Source: Lophius americanus (Eukaryota; Chordata; Actinopteri; Lophiiformes; Lophiidae). Taken from it: a DNA stretch of 64,000 nt. Where the stretch lies: NCBI GenBank assembly GCA_037951165.1, contig JBBDHG010000110.1, positions 267,501 through 331,500 of the forward strand, in the 5' to 3' direction. The notes beneath the pieces were generated by a model. It was not told the origin of the DNA, did no database searches, and saw nothing but the letters and a program-made list of their open reading frames with translations. The number at the start of each line of letters is the position of its first letter. Position 1 is the first letter of the stretch. A program made the translations under genes and the position numbers. Positions 26,161 through 36,400 of this stretch are shown in pieces.

Positions 26161-28559
26161 ACTAGCTTAATTTAAAGCTGGGGGAGACAGATGAATGTTT
26201 GGTTCTCGGTTGAATACTGGCATCACAGACTTAAGATTCACTTATAACCACAAAGTTGCTCAAAATTCACAAGATCCAAGCTACGAATTCAGGTTTAACT
26301 TCGTCATTCATTGTGAATATCTATATGCTCTGGATTAATGGACCAGAATTCCCACTTTTTAAGTACAATATTTATGATTTAGCCAACAGCAGAGTGTTGG
26401 TAGATTAAAGGTGATGCACCCACTGGTTGGTTCCCGTCTGATGACCTCAAGTCATCACAGTTGTGACAAAGCATGTGTAAAGTAATCAAAACTCAGCAGT
26501 TCTATGAAGCAGGTTATCAAGTTTGGAAAGTAACTCAAACCAGTAGCCCAACAATCGTCAACTTGTCAACAACAGAAGAAGAATCTAATGAAAACCTGTC
26601 TACTGCCAGATCAGAGTAGTATTTGAGATAAAAATCTATAATAAATACTTAAAACCGACTCCATCCTCCTGTATCTCCCTCCTTTTCATTTCATTTTGTA
26701 GAAAAAATCTGCCTCCCCTCTCTCAGGCTTAGCTGGTTCTACAACAGAGAAGACACCTCATCATTGATGAACCATATTGATCAAACATTACACCTTATCA
26801 CTATGGTTAACGCCGTCATCGTAGGGGACAAGCGAGGAGACGAGGAGATGAGTGTGGGAGGGGGTGAGAAAGTCAGGGGGTTTCCACTTCAGAGGAACCT
26901 TTAGTCTAGAAGTGTCAGCGGTGGAAACAAGTTGGTTTTCCTCCTGTTCGTGACTGCGCGAGTTCCCCGCGCATATGAGCTATAAAATGCAGAAGAGCGC
27001 GTCTGCAGATATGCTGTCACTGCAGGAGGACAGTCTATGAGACTGTGGGATGGAGTAAATAGCTGTGAATGTGAGGATGACTCACTGAAATCAAACCCGA
27101 GCTATTGTGGCGCGTTTGGAATCATTAAACAGCAGAGATATAAGACGCTGGACTGGAAACTCGGAGCGGCTTGCATCTATGTCTCCATCTATTGTATCTC
27201 TGCAGATCATCAAATGCAGCCATTCGCTTTCTGCTTATACTATTGCACACATTGCAGTATGCCCATCTGCTAGGAGATTATATGATGCGTACCACAAACT
27301 TAGAATATGCTTGTTTCCCTGAGACGCCTGGGAGCAAATGACTGGGTGCAGGAGGGTTGGGATGTTGCAGGGGGCAAGTATGGTTGTATTTTAAATGTGG
27401 TGACCACTCAACTCAGAACCATGCAGGCCTTCTAAGAACAGATCCCCACACCCCATTAGGACCTCTGCTGACGCACACATGCATAATACATGGAAGCTGG
27501 ATCTAAAAGCACACAACCCATTAGCAGAAGGGCAAGAAGAGAAAAAGAGAGAGAGCAAGAGGAAGAAACAGACTCCTACACAAACAGCGCCGATCGCATG
27601 GATGGCCAAGCCTGCAAACCGCTGGTAGCAACACAAACACTGCTGGTTTGCAGAGTTGTGTTTTTCCATACCGGGGAGACATGGAGAGCTAGTTACAGAC
27701 CCTGAAAATGACAGGATATACAGGCTGACACAGGCAGTAAGACCCTGGAACAGTGCTGCACCAATTAGCTCACAGCCAATCAAAAAGATGCTGATGCCCT
27801 ACCTTCTGACTGTTTCTACCAGAGGAATCTACAGAGAAAAGAAAAGGGGTATAGGAATGGAAAGTAAGTTCAATTCAATCAGTCAGATGTGATGATTGCT
27901 GGATCGCAGTTTCCAGGCACACAGCCCCCTGTTCAGCCTTTCCAGTGGCTGAGTGTTCTGGCCATGTAATGTGAGGTGGCAGAGAGCCCAGCAATGCTGT
28001 AAATTATTTCTGACGGTAGGGTGGGGGACAAGAGGGAAAGACTCGCAGTCCCCAGAGACAGACAGTGCATGGTGTGGAGATGCAGGGGCCTGTGCCTATG
28101 GCGACTAAAAGAGAAGAAAAAAAAAGAAAAAAAGGTCTGCGTGTTCTGTGAGCCCTGCGGCTGCAGGAACACGACTCTATTTCCAAGTTTGAAGCCCCTC
28201 TGCAGTCTGCATAATGTGAGTAGCAGCCATGCTTGGACAGATGAACAAGGCCTCTCCGTGGGGGGACGAAGCATTTAGCAGAGTAATCATAATATGCTCC
28301 AATGCATCTAAGAGAGATGTAACCCTCCACACACCACGACAGTGCTTCTTTAACAGAAAACGTAAAAATACTGACTATGTATACAATAGGTGTTGCCGTA
28401 ACAGACAGATCAATTATATTTATGAATGTTTTTCAATGACTTTCAGCAGGTCGCACCTCTTCTTCTTTTTTATCCAGAAAGCCCATAGCTGCTCCATTAT
28501 GTACACTTCCCAGAACATAAGGGCCTGTTTTTGAGTGTCAGCAGATGTGTGTATTTGTG
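26161..28559. other. Unassigned intron sequence
   Basis: It contains a TATA-like word (gctataaaatgcag, near 26978) preceded by GC-rich sequence on the plus strand, but no supported exon follows. Overlapping small frames at 27391-28334 are not convincing. Confidence 0.35.
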
Positions 28560-28918
28560 TGCGCGCGCTGATTCGTGACTGTGTGCGTGAGAGGGGGTGT
28601 TGGACGTGCTTGGTGCCCACAGTTTCGAGCTCTGAATCCTAAAAAAATCTACATGCACCCTCCTCTTCCACTCATGCTCGCCGCTCGGGAGGAACAGCAG
28701 CGGCTCGCTGCAGCGGCGGTGCGCCGGGACACGCGATCGCACGTAAACACACACGTATGACAACACACAAGACACAAGGCACACTTCGGCACGGATACGT
28801 TCTTCCTAAACGGTTCGTCCAGAACTCCCAATTCAAACCTGGCACGTGCGCGCGCGCGGCCAACCGCGGCAGCATCACTGATCGGCCCCATCATCCAGCC
28901 AGGAAATATCTGCAGCAC

Positions 28919-28939
28919 CAGCAGCAGCAGCAGCAGCAG
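28919..28939 (+). repeat. (CAG)7 trinucleotide repeat
   Basis: Seven uninterrupted CAG units, in the CpG-rich region just inside the intron that follows the alternative rims2 first exon. On the transcribed (minus) strand it reads CTG. Confidence 0.95.
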
Positions 28940-29071
28940 CATACAGTAGATGGTTATTACGCAGGCTGCCTGCAGATCGATAAACTCAACAACCCCCACC
29001 CCCAAATACTCATTTGACATACCAATGGGGAAGCCCTCCCTCATACATTTCTTTGCAAAGGAGTCACTCAC

Positions 29072-29193
29072 CCGATGTTGCTCAGCGCCTGCTCGATCAG
29101 CTCCGTCTGCAGGATGTTCTGAGGCGCAGAGAAAGCCCCGTTGAAATGTGATAAAACGGAGCTACAGAACTGACGCAATGTCTCAAACTGCAT
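29072..29193 (-). CDS. rims2: rims2 alternative first coding exon (short, zinc-finger-less isoform)
   Basis: Start codon with purine-rich context (gaaaATGC), 40 complete codons and two bases, then a consensus donor (gg/gtgagt). It reads MQFETLRQFCSSVLSHF... ending ...ELIEQALSNI. From memory, short human RIMS2 isoforms begin MQFETLRQ, then SVLSHF, then NILQ, over the same 40 codons before joining KRSPSVSRD; the length and phase are identical here. It ends in phase 2, exactly like the 39-kb exon, so both can feed the same downstream exon. The isoform would lack the Rab3-binding helix and the Munc13-binding zinc finger but keep the downstream PDZ, C2A and C2B region (beta-type RIM2). The reading frame stays open upstream to another ATG at 29286, so a 31-residue N-terminal extension is possible. 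I chose 29193 because similarity begins there. It lies in a CpG-rich region. Confidence 0.9.
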
Positions 29194-29487
29194 TTTCCCC
29201 GCTTCGCGTTCCTCTATCCTCAGCAGATGATCAGTCTTCACCGACAATACATCCCAAAAACCTGCGATCCCCCCGCATGCACGCATAAAACCTCCTCAGA
29301 ATGTCGCTCTCGTCATCTCCACGGTTGCGTTAAACGCAGGAAAGATCAAGTCCCATACTTCTCCTGCCGCTCCTGCTCCAAAGTGTCCTTAAATGAGACG
29401 CATTCCAGGAGGGATCCGTCCCTCATAATGCTCCAGACTTCAAGAGAGAAGGAGAAGGAGGTAGTGCTGGTGCCGGTAACGAGCCCT

Positions 29488-29520
29488 TTTTTCTTCTTCT
29501 TCTTCGTCTTCTTCTTCTTC
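29488..29520 (+). repeat. (TTC)n trinucleotide tract
   Basis: Eleven TTC-type units with one gtc interruption. Read on the minus strand it is a GAA tract in the presumed 5' UTR of the short rims2 transcript. It produces a lysine-rich spurious reading frame. Confidence 0.95.
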
Positions 29521-29680
29521 AGGCTTCTCACGGTGTGCAGGAAGAGGCGAAGAAGGAGCGCCCGGAGGAGAGATGAAGCGGAGGAGCATCCTACACGGCA
29601 GCAGCCGCAGCAGCAGCAGCATCTCTCACCGGCGCATCAGCTGCTGCCTCACACTCCACTCATAATTCCTGTCGCCAACT

Positions 29681-29722
29681 CACACACACACACACACACG
29701 CATGCACACGCACGCGCACACA
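29681..29722 (+). repeat. (CA)n microsatellite grading into CpG-containing CA-like repeat
   Basis: About 19 bases of pure CA, then an imperfect stretch (acgcatgcacacgcacgcgc) at the edge of the CpG-rich island upstream of the alternative rims2 first exon. Confidence 0.9.
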
Positions 29723-29785
29723 CCGTGCGCACTCCTTGCAACATCTCTTTGAGACCAAAATACACCACAGTGGGGAGAGGGAGTC

Positions 29786-29803
29786 TTTTTTTTTTTTTTT
29801 TTT
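29786..29803 (+). repeat. Homopolymer run of 18 T
   Basis: Uninterrupted T run that marks the right edge of the CpG-rich island. No adjoining retroelement was recognised. Confidence 0.9.
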
Positions 29804-30206
29804 AATTCTATTCCATACCTGCTTCAGAGCATCAGCTCCTCATAATGACAGAGGACTAATACCTCTGAAGGGAGGGGAGGGAAAGGGCACGCACATAAAG
29901 GGGGTTTCCCTGAGGGGCTACTTATTTATTCATTCAGTGTTTTTCGTTTTAATCAGTCCCTGGTTCTGCATGTAACTGTGAAGAGTAGGAAAAAAAGAAA
30001 CTTTGAAGAATCCAGAGAGGATGGAGGGCATCCTTATAATTGAAGATACACTCAAAAAATAATTTGCCCAGAATGTTGACTTGCGGGATTTGAATCTGTT
30101 ATAACACTTGTGCCCAGTATCATTCCAGGGGTTTCTTTTATTCTGTTAAGATAGGTCAACGTCAATCATTTCAATAACCTTATTTTTTTATTCAATTATC
30201 ATACAC

Positions 30207-30385
30207 AGCAGTAATCCATGACATTATGACCAGCGACAGAGTTAAAATCACATCGATTAGCTCGTTACAGCGGTAAATGTCAAAAATGTGATTAATCGGT
30301 AGGTAGTGAATATTTTGTCATTGAATTTGGTGTGTTGGGTACAGCAAAAATGGGCAAGGATAAGGATCTAATGACTCCTCACATA
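30207..30385 (+). mobile_element. Tc1-like transposon 5'-end fragment
   Basis: It begins with the terminal-repeat motif gacattatgacc. It continues through the 5' leader to aaaaatgggcaaggataagg, which is the transposase start (MGK-KDL) in this family. The element then stops; most of the coding region is missing. Confidence 0.7.
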
Positions 30386-30444
30386 TAATAATATTATAAA
30401 AGAAATACCTCTACTTATCGAATAGGACCTTCTCAATAGCTTAA

Positions 30445-30700
30445 TGTCTCCTCCTTGGTGGCCCCTTTGACCTGTGGTATCCCCAGGGCCCCGTCTCTGG
30501 CCCCTTACTCTTTAGCATATACATGCTGCCACTGGGTCATATTATAAACAGGTTCGGTCACATTTAGCGACTCAAAATGAGCTCAATCAAACAGATGAGC
30601 AGGACATTAAGGGGTTTTAAAAAAAACAATTATGCACCACTCCAACAATAAAATTCTCCAAAAGGTTCCCTCCGCTACGTAAAGGACCATCAATCCCCTG
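30445..30700 (+). mobile_element. L2/CR1-like LINE reverse transcriptase fragment
   Basis: The plus strand encodes CGIPQGPVSGPLLFSIYMLP and then LGHI, the conserved PQG...L.PLLF block of L2/CR1-clade reverse transcriptases. The YADD segment that should follow is missing and frame breaks occur soon after. Confidence 0.7.
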
Positions 30701-30911
30701 AAGAGGAAGATCATCTGTGTTGGATGTTCACAATCTAAGAGATAAAGTATAAGAAGATTACAAATAAGTCGTTATCGCTGTTAATGCAGCCAAGTGGATT
30801 TAAGACTCTGCTTGAGTCGTCGACAACAACAGGAGTGTGATGATGTTATCGTTGTGATTATAATGGCTGTCAGATCTCCATCTCTGCAAAACCGTAATGA
30901 AATCCCTTCAT

Positions 30912-31040
30912 TCTCAAAAAATGCTGGGTTAAAAATAACCCAATTTGAGTTAGTTTCTAATAGGGGCCGACCCAGCCACTGGTTGTTTTAGGTTATGGGT
31001 TTGACCAAGCACGTTGGGTTAATTATGGGTTTTCTACCCG
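30912..31040. repeat. Short palindromic repeat with aaccca / tgggtt ends
   Basis: Repeated half-palindromes (ctgggttaaaaataaccca, ggttatgggtttgaccaagc, gttgggttaattatgggttt) give a MITE-like structure. It is not telomeric repeat; the unit is TTGGGTT-like and irregular. Confidence 0.5.
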
Positions 31041-33394
31041 TAATTCGGAGACAATTACAATACTTAGGTGTCGAGTTTAAATAACCTAAATTAAGGTTTT
31101 TCACAAATATGTTTTCCTGCATAAAGTTGGCGGATGATTCCCCTTGTAATACATCTGTTTTCTCTAACTTGGAAAATGAAAATGTTTTTGGGTTTTTTTA
31201 TACTTAGCTCAGAGTTAAATTTTTTTAATCTAAAATTCCATAACATAGGTATATAAAAAAATGAAATTTTACTGAAAAGGGTTTAATATGAAAATAGGAC
31301 GTTACTAATAGAACAAAGTTGTTTAATATCCAAATTGTTCTAAATTTGTTGCCAGCACAAGTTTAATGTGATATTATTATGCTATTAAATCATAAGGGCT
31401 ATAAAATAGATTGAAACTCAAATTTTAGCACCAAAAACAAGCTGAAAATGATCAACTACAAATTAAGGATAAAGCTGTATAATTAACTTTTCATAGCGTT
31501 TAAACGGTTTGGGAAGGTGTTAGAACCTGCGTTTGTCAAACATCACATACTGAGCAATCGCAAACATCACAGTGAAGCCAGCCAAGAGTGGCCTCACTGT
31601 CTTAGCTTGGGTGTGCAGACGTGGCATACTACCCATAATCCCCTGGTCTTTCCACTCCCATCCATCTCCACAGTTCAGATCCTCGAGAGGAGAGTCAACA
31701 ACGTCGGCATGAGACGGCAGGGGCTGCCAAAGACCCAGAGGAGTATCAAACTCGACAGGAACAACATGACCAACAATTGCTTTTCAATTTATAAATGGAG
31801 GTGGAGTCTAAGAGCCAGAGAGGTGATGGAGGACAGGAAGTCAGTGATACAAACCAGCTAATGGGGGCATCAGATGAGAACTGGCAGAACATGGACAGCA
31901 GGAAGCTGTTCAGGAGACGCTCTATCATATGAACCTGGCTGTAATAGTCACACAAGATAGAGCTGCAGGGTTAGGACCATTTTCAATCCTGTTAAAAAGT
32001 CCATCACATCACACAGTAGTAGGGAGTGGATGAGATCAGAATCCGAAAGTTCTCTAGAATGAGGTATCAGGGGTTTCAATGCTGAGCTTTGGAGCTGAGC
32101 TTTCGCCTCACCTCATCTCATCAAATCCCATCCCATCCCATCAGGCACGGTATGGAATCTGCATTTATGGGGGGAAAGGGGACCCACAAACTCAGATTCT
32201 CTTTTCCAAGCGATGAACGTTGGACCACATTGTTACAAAGAGGAACAGTAGTGATGGAGGACTGACCACCTCCTGACGAGCGCCGCTGAAACCACAGCGC
32301 AGGAGTTGAGAAGGCGAGGTCAGACAAACCCCTAAAATAGGGCATCTGTAGGTACCCTGACCTCTGCGAGGGACTGGTACTGGTCGATCTCAAGCGGTAA
32401 CTGAAGTTCCCTGAACACAATGCAGAAAAGAACCCACCAAATAAGTAAACTACTGGAGATGACGATGGGTTGATTGGTTCTATGGTATAGAACCATATGG
32501 TGGAGGAAAATTTCCATCCCAATCTTCTACCAGAGCCTTTAGTCAGCTGGACACTGAGGGACCACGGAAGAAGAGATCAATCTGAAGTACCACCAAAGCA
32601 GCAGAGAAATATACTAGATGGTTGTGGCTCAAGAGAGGAGCCCAATGATCAGCTTCTCCCCCGGTCCTCTGTTATCAGCGTTCATCCAGGATCTCCTCTA
32701 AAGATTTGTTAGTCTTTGTTAGGAGATGCTTCGGAGGCCAGGAGTAGCTATGGACCAGAAATCTTCTTTAAAAATGATAAATAATAAAGTCATTAGTATG
32801 GCGCCGTGTTAAAAATAAGAAAACACATGAAGTTTCTATCATTTAGTGTGAAATACACCTTCAGTGTGTTCATGACTGTTTCCTACTTTAACGTTTTCTT
32901 GTGACGTGAGACTGAAATGGCTGAATTAGTCCAGCCATTTACAGAAGGGACATTTAAACTTCATTTTTGTAGATGTTTAAAAAACAATTGATTTTAGTGG
33001 TAATTTTCAACTTTTAAAATTAGTTTTCTTCCTGTTATTGATAACTTCATTGGAAGCTATTCAGTGAATCTATGCTGATAGAGAGGGAGACATAAAAATG
33101 TGTTTGAGTTGAGTGTTTTCTATTCCGCTTGTTTGTTCAGAATGCTATGAAATGAGAAAAGAAAATAAGAATAAAGTTTTCTTAATACCTCGGATTAGAA
33201 ACGGCCAGTTTGAGTTCTGTTTGGCCCTCGATGTGGTCTCCATCTTTTATCTGGCCCCCTCTGCGATTGAGTCTGACACCCATGTCCTAGATCAACTCTT
33301 ACAGTCTTACACAAATACAGTTTCACAGGTCAAATGGATATTTCCCTTTTCAATAATAAATAATTAGTGGGTTTGAGTTTGAAAATGTGGAGAT
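31041..33394. other. Unassigned intron sequence
   Basis: Frames at 31517-31861 and 32121-32522 have no splice context or recognisable motif. The phrases agtggcctcactgtcttagc and gaacctggctgtaatagtca look like old mobile-element sequence, but I cannot name a family. Confidence 0.35.
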
Positions 33395-33840
33395 CTATTG
33401 AAAGTTCAGTCAGAAAGACTATCCTCTCACACACTTGACCCACTGTATTGCTCAATCCACTATTATCCTCACCTTTCGCACATGCTCAGTCTGGATTAGC
33501 TGCTCCACGATCTGGTATGTCAATGGATATCAGCTGCGCTCAGTCTGGTAGCCTCACCCATCCAATCACAGCGTCTCACCTGAATGCTGAGCACATCAGC
33601 TGCCGTCTTTAACTACGTCTCTCTTCATTCATCTAGTTCTTGCTTGCTGCTGATTAACGCGTCCTCCACCTCCCCGTCTCCGCCTTGTCCTCGCCGATCC
33701 TTCGGCATCATCATTCATCAGCTCAGCAGAGCCATCAGCCACCACCACCAGTATTCAGACTCCAAAGGATTCATTTCCAGTTTAATGATGTACCTGGTAC
33801 TCCTTTGGAGTAATCTGTGATTAAACATAGTACAATACCA
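33395..33840 (+). repeat. Dispersed repeat R1, copy 2
   Basis: It shares with copies 1 and 3 tcagaaagactatcctctca, catcattcatcagctcagca, agccaccaccaccagt and ttgctgctgattaacgcg. The 3' end differs and is shortened relative to copy 1. Confidence 0.7.
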
Positions 33841-34846
33841 ATATGTCTATCCTTATCTGATCTTCTTTTAGATAAAGAAGGGCCGTAAAAATCATTATAT
33901 TACAGTAGCGCCATGAAACAAAACAATCAGTTAATTTGAATGATTTGAAAAAGTAGCCCAATTATAAGCCTATTGGAAAGAATTATTAATACGATACAAG
34001 GGCTGAAAAAAAACAACACAATTTGTTGAAAAAAAGCTATCCCAGTGTCTAGAATGAATTGGTAGCATTGATTATGTATAGCTCATAAGGCCGTATTGGA
34101 AAGAACTGAGTCTGTTGGAGTAATTAGGGCTAAACTGAGTCCATCTAGATTAGACGAAACAATGATGAACTGAACTAAGCTACTGTGTTCTGGACTGGGT
34201 TGGGCTGAGCGTGCTCCTCCCGTTCTAACATTTTTTTTGGCAGGCTTAACGGCTCTGCTGCTCTGCTGAATGTGTTAAAAAATGCAGAATCTCCAAAAAG
34301 TCCACCAGTATGCTCCGGTCCCAGTGTAATCATTGTTGTTTCATCAGTCTCAGCCAACGCTGCTGCTGCTCCAGCGTATCTGTGTGTTCATTCAAATGAC
34401 ACCTCCGACACCAAGATAAATTAGAAGCCCTCCCAAGTTATTTCTCTTTATAAATAGACTGTCAGCTTTTTTCGCCTCCTTTCTTCAGCAGAACAGATCC
34501 AGGAGTTAATTTAAACATTCTTTAAGATCAGGGAAAATGGCTTTCGGTGCTTATGCAATAAGGGTTCTATTTATGGAACCCTGCTAACCATCATCAGCAT
34601 TATCCTGTGGATTTGAAGACTTTTGGTTTCCTGTTGTTTCACTGTTAATGTAAACATCGCCACAATGAGTCTCTCTCCGCAGAACTCATCGCAACCAATC
34701 CAGCCATGCCATCAATTCATACTCAGTGGTGAGGAACTAGATGGGAAAGGAACAGACTGGCTGACCAAACACTTGGATCTATAGTCAGTCTGATCATCCA
34801 TTAAGGCCTCTTTAAAACTGCCATTCACTGCAGAAAAAGGTGGACA

Positions 34847-36290
34847 ATGTACTTCAGACACAGAGATGTTCTCCAGTCACACAGAGATGTACTTCAGTCA
34901 CACAGAGATGTACTCCAGTCACACAGAGATGTACTTCAGTCACACAGAGATGTACTCCAGTCACACAGAGATGTACTTCAGTCACACAGAGATGTACTTC
35001 AGTCACACAGAGATGTACTCCAGTCACACAGAGATGTACTTCAGTCACACATAGATGTTCTCCAGTCACACAGAGATGTACTTCAGTCACACAGAGATGT
35101 ACTTCAGACACAGAGATGTACTTCAGTCACACTGAGATGTACTTCAGTCACACAGAGATGTACTTCAGTCACACAGAGATGTACTCCAGTCACACAGAGA
35201 TGTACTCCAGTCACACTGAGATGTACTCCAGTCACACAGAGATGTACTGCAGTCACACAGAGATGTTCTCCAGTCACACTGAGATGTACTCCAGTCACAC
35301 TGAGATGTACTCCAGTAACATTGAGATGTACTTCAGTCACACAGAGATGTACTCCAGTCACACAGAGACGTCTCCAGTCACACAGAGATGTACTTCAGTC
35401 ACACAGAGATGTACTCCAGTCACACAGAGATGTACTTCAGTCACACAGAGATGTACTCCAGTCACACAGAGATGTACTTCAGTCACACAGAGATGTACTC
35501 CAGTCACACTGAGATGTACTTCAGTCACACTGAGATGTTCTCCAGTCACACAGAGATGTACCCCAGTCACACAGAGATGTACTTCAGCCACACAGAGATG
35601 TACTCCAGTCAAACTGAGATGTACTCCAGTCACACTGAGATGTTCTCCAGTCAAACTGAGATGTACTCCAGTCACACTGAGATGTTCTCCAGTCACACAG
35701 AGATGTACTCCAGTCACACTGAGATGTACTCCAGTCACACAGAAATGTACTTCAGTCACACAGAGATGTACTTCAGACACAGAGATGTACTTCAGTCACA
35801 CAGAGATGTACTCCAGTCAAACTGAGATGTACTCCAGTCACACAGAGATGTACTCCAGTCACACTGAGATGTACTCCAGTCACACTGAGATGTACTCCAG
35901 TCACACTGAAATGTACTCCAGTCACACTGAGATGTACTCCAGTCACACTGAGATGTTCTCCAGTCACACAGAGATGTACTCCAGTCACACTGAGATATAC
36001 TCCAGTCACACTGAGATGTACTCCAGTCACACTGAGATGTACTCCAGTCACACTGAGATGTACACCAGTCACACTGAGATGTACTCCAGTCACACTGAGA
36101 TGTACTCCAGTCACACTGAGATGTACTCCAGTCACACTGAGATGTACTCTCCAATTACAGTGAGATGTACTGCAATTACACTTAGATATACTGCTGTTAC
36201 ACTGAGATGTACTCCAGTTACAGTGAAATTTACTCCAGTTACAGTGAAATGTACACCAGTTACAGTGATATGTAATTTGAGGAGTTCAAT
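34847..36290 (+). repeat. 21-bp minisatellite, about 68 copies
   Basis: The unit is cagagatgtacttcagtcaca with three main variant sites: tactTcag versus tactCcag, acAgag versus acTgag, and taCt versus tTct. Three units are 19 bp (two bases deleted; 34851-34869, about 35101-35119, about 35770-35788), and one near 35367 is 20 bp. The left two-thirds mix T and C types, often alternating; from about 35815 on nearly all units are cagtcacactgagatgtact with Ccag. At the right edge (36145-36290) units become diverged and read cagttacagtgaaatgtac. All three plus frames are open because 21 is a multiple of three; this does not indicate a protein. Confidence 0.97.
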
Positions 36291-36339
36291 CAGGGGGGAT
36301 TACTTGTAGAAAGCAGGGGGTTGGGCGGCGTTTCATGGA

Positions 36340-36400
36340 TATACCACTGCTGTCGGGGACGACAGCATAGGCCTAGTTTGACTATGAAAGCAAGACAAGA
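36340..36400 (+). repeat. R2 3' end fragment next to the minisatellite
   Basis: It has ctgctgtcggggacgacagc and then ataggcctagtttgac, the same end block as in R2 copies 2 and 3. It starts within about 60 bp of the end of the 21-bp array. Confidence 0.6.

Larger units (their letters stand above)
1..29071 (-). other. 5' part of the intron shared by all rims2 forms
   Basis: From the donor at 29071 to the window edge no exon resembling the next RIM2 coding block was found. That block should be long and rich in Arg, Glu, Asp and Ser, and should contain internal Mets, so it should have been visible. I infer that the intron exceeds 29 kb. It holds mobile-element remnants, microsatellites and possible conserved noncoding DNA. 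Confidence 0.6.
28560..29760 (-). promoter_or_regulatory. CpG-rich island around the alternative rims2 first exon
   Basis: The base composition changes sharply here from AT-rich intron to GC- and CpG-rich sequence, for example gcgcgcgcggcc near 28850 and agcgcccggaggag near 29560. It surrounds the alternative first exon at 29193-29072. On the minus strand the likely 5' UTR runs rightward from 29194; it contains a purine tract (CTT repeat on plus at 29488-29520) and upstream ATGs. No TATA box is obvious, which suits a CpG-island promoter. Where transcription starts cannot be fixed from sequence. Confidence 0.6.

Noticed and set aside
26978..26991. TATA-like promoter on plus
   Set aside because: A single TATA-like word without a supported downstream exon is weak evidence in AT-rich DNA.
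27391..28334. Overlapping frames of 108-130 residues on the minus strand
   Set aside because: They overlap frames on the other strand, are rich in low-complexity Phe/Leu, and do not resemble the expected next RIM2 exon.
29346..29531. Lysine-rich 61-residue minus-strand frame
   Set aside because: It is mainly translation of the GAA tract in the presumed 5' UTR; at most an upstream frame.
34847..36290. Possible CRISPR-like array
   Set aside because: Units are contiguous without spacers and the genome is eukaryotic; it is a minisatellite.
34840..36309. 489-codon open frame on plus strand, and several open frames on both strands in the same place
   Set aside because: It is a 21-bp tandem repeat; a unit length divisible by three keeps all plus frames and some minus frames open. 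The frame also switches phase at shortened units. No splice or start context supports a protein.
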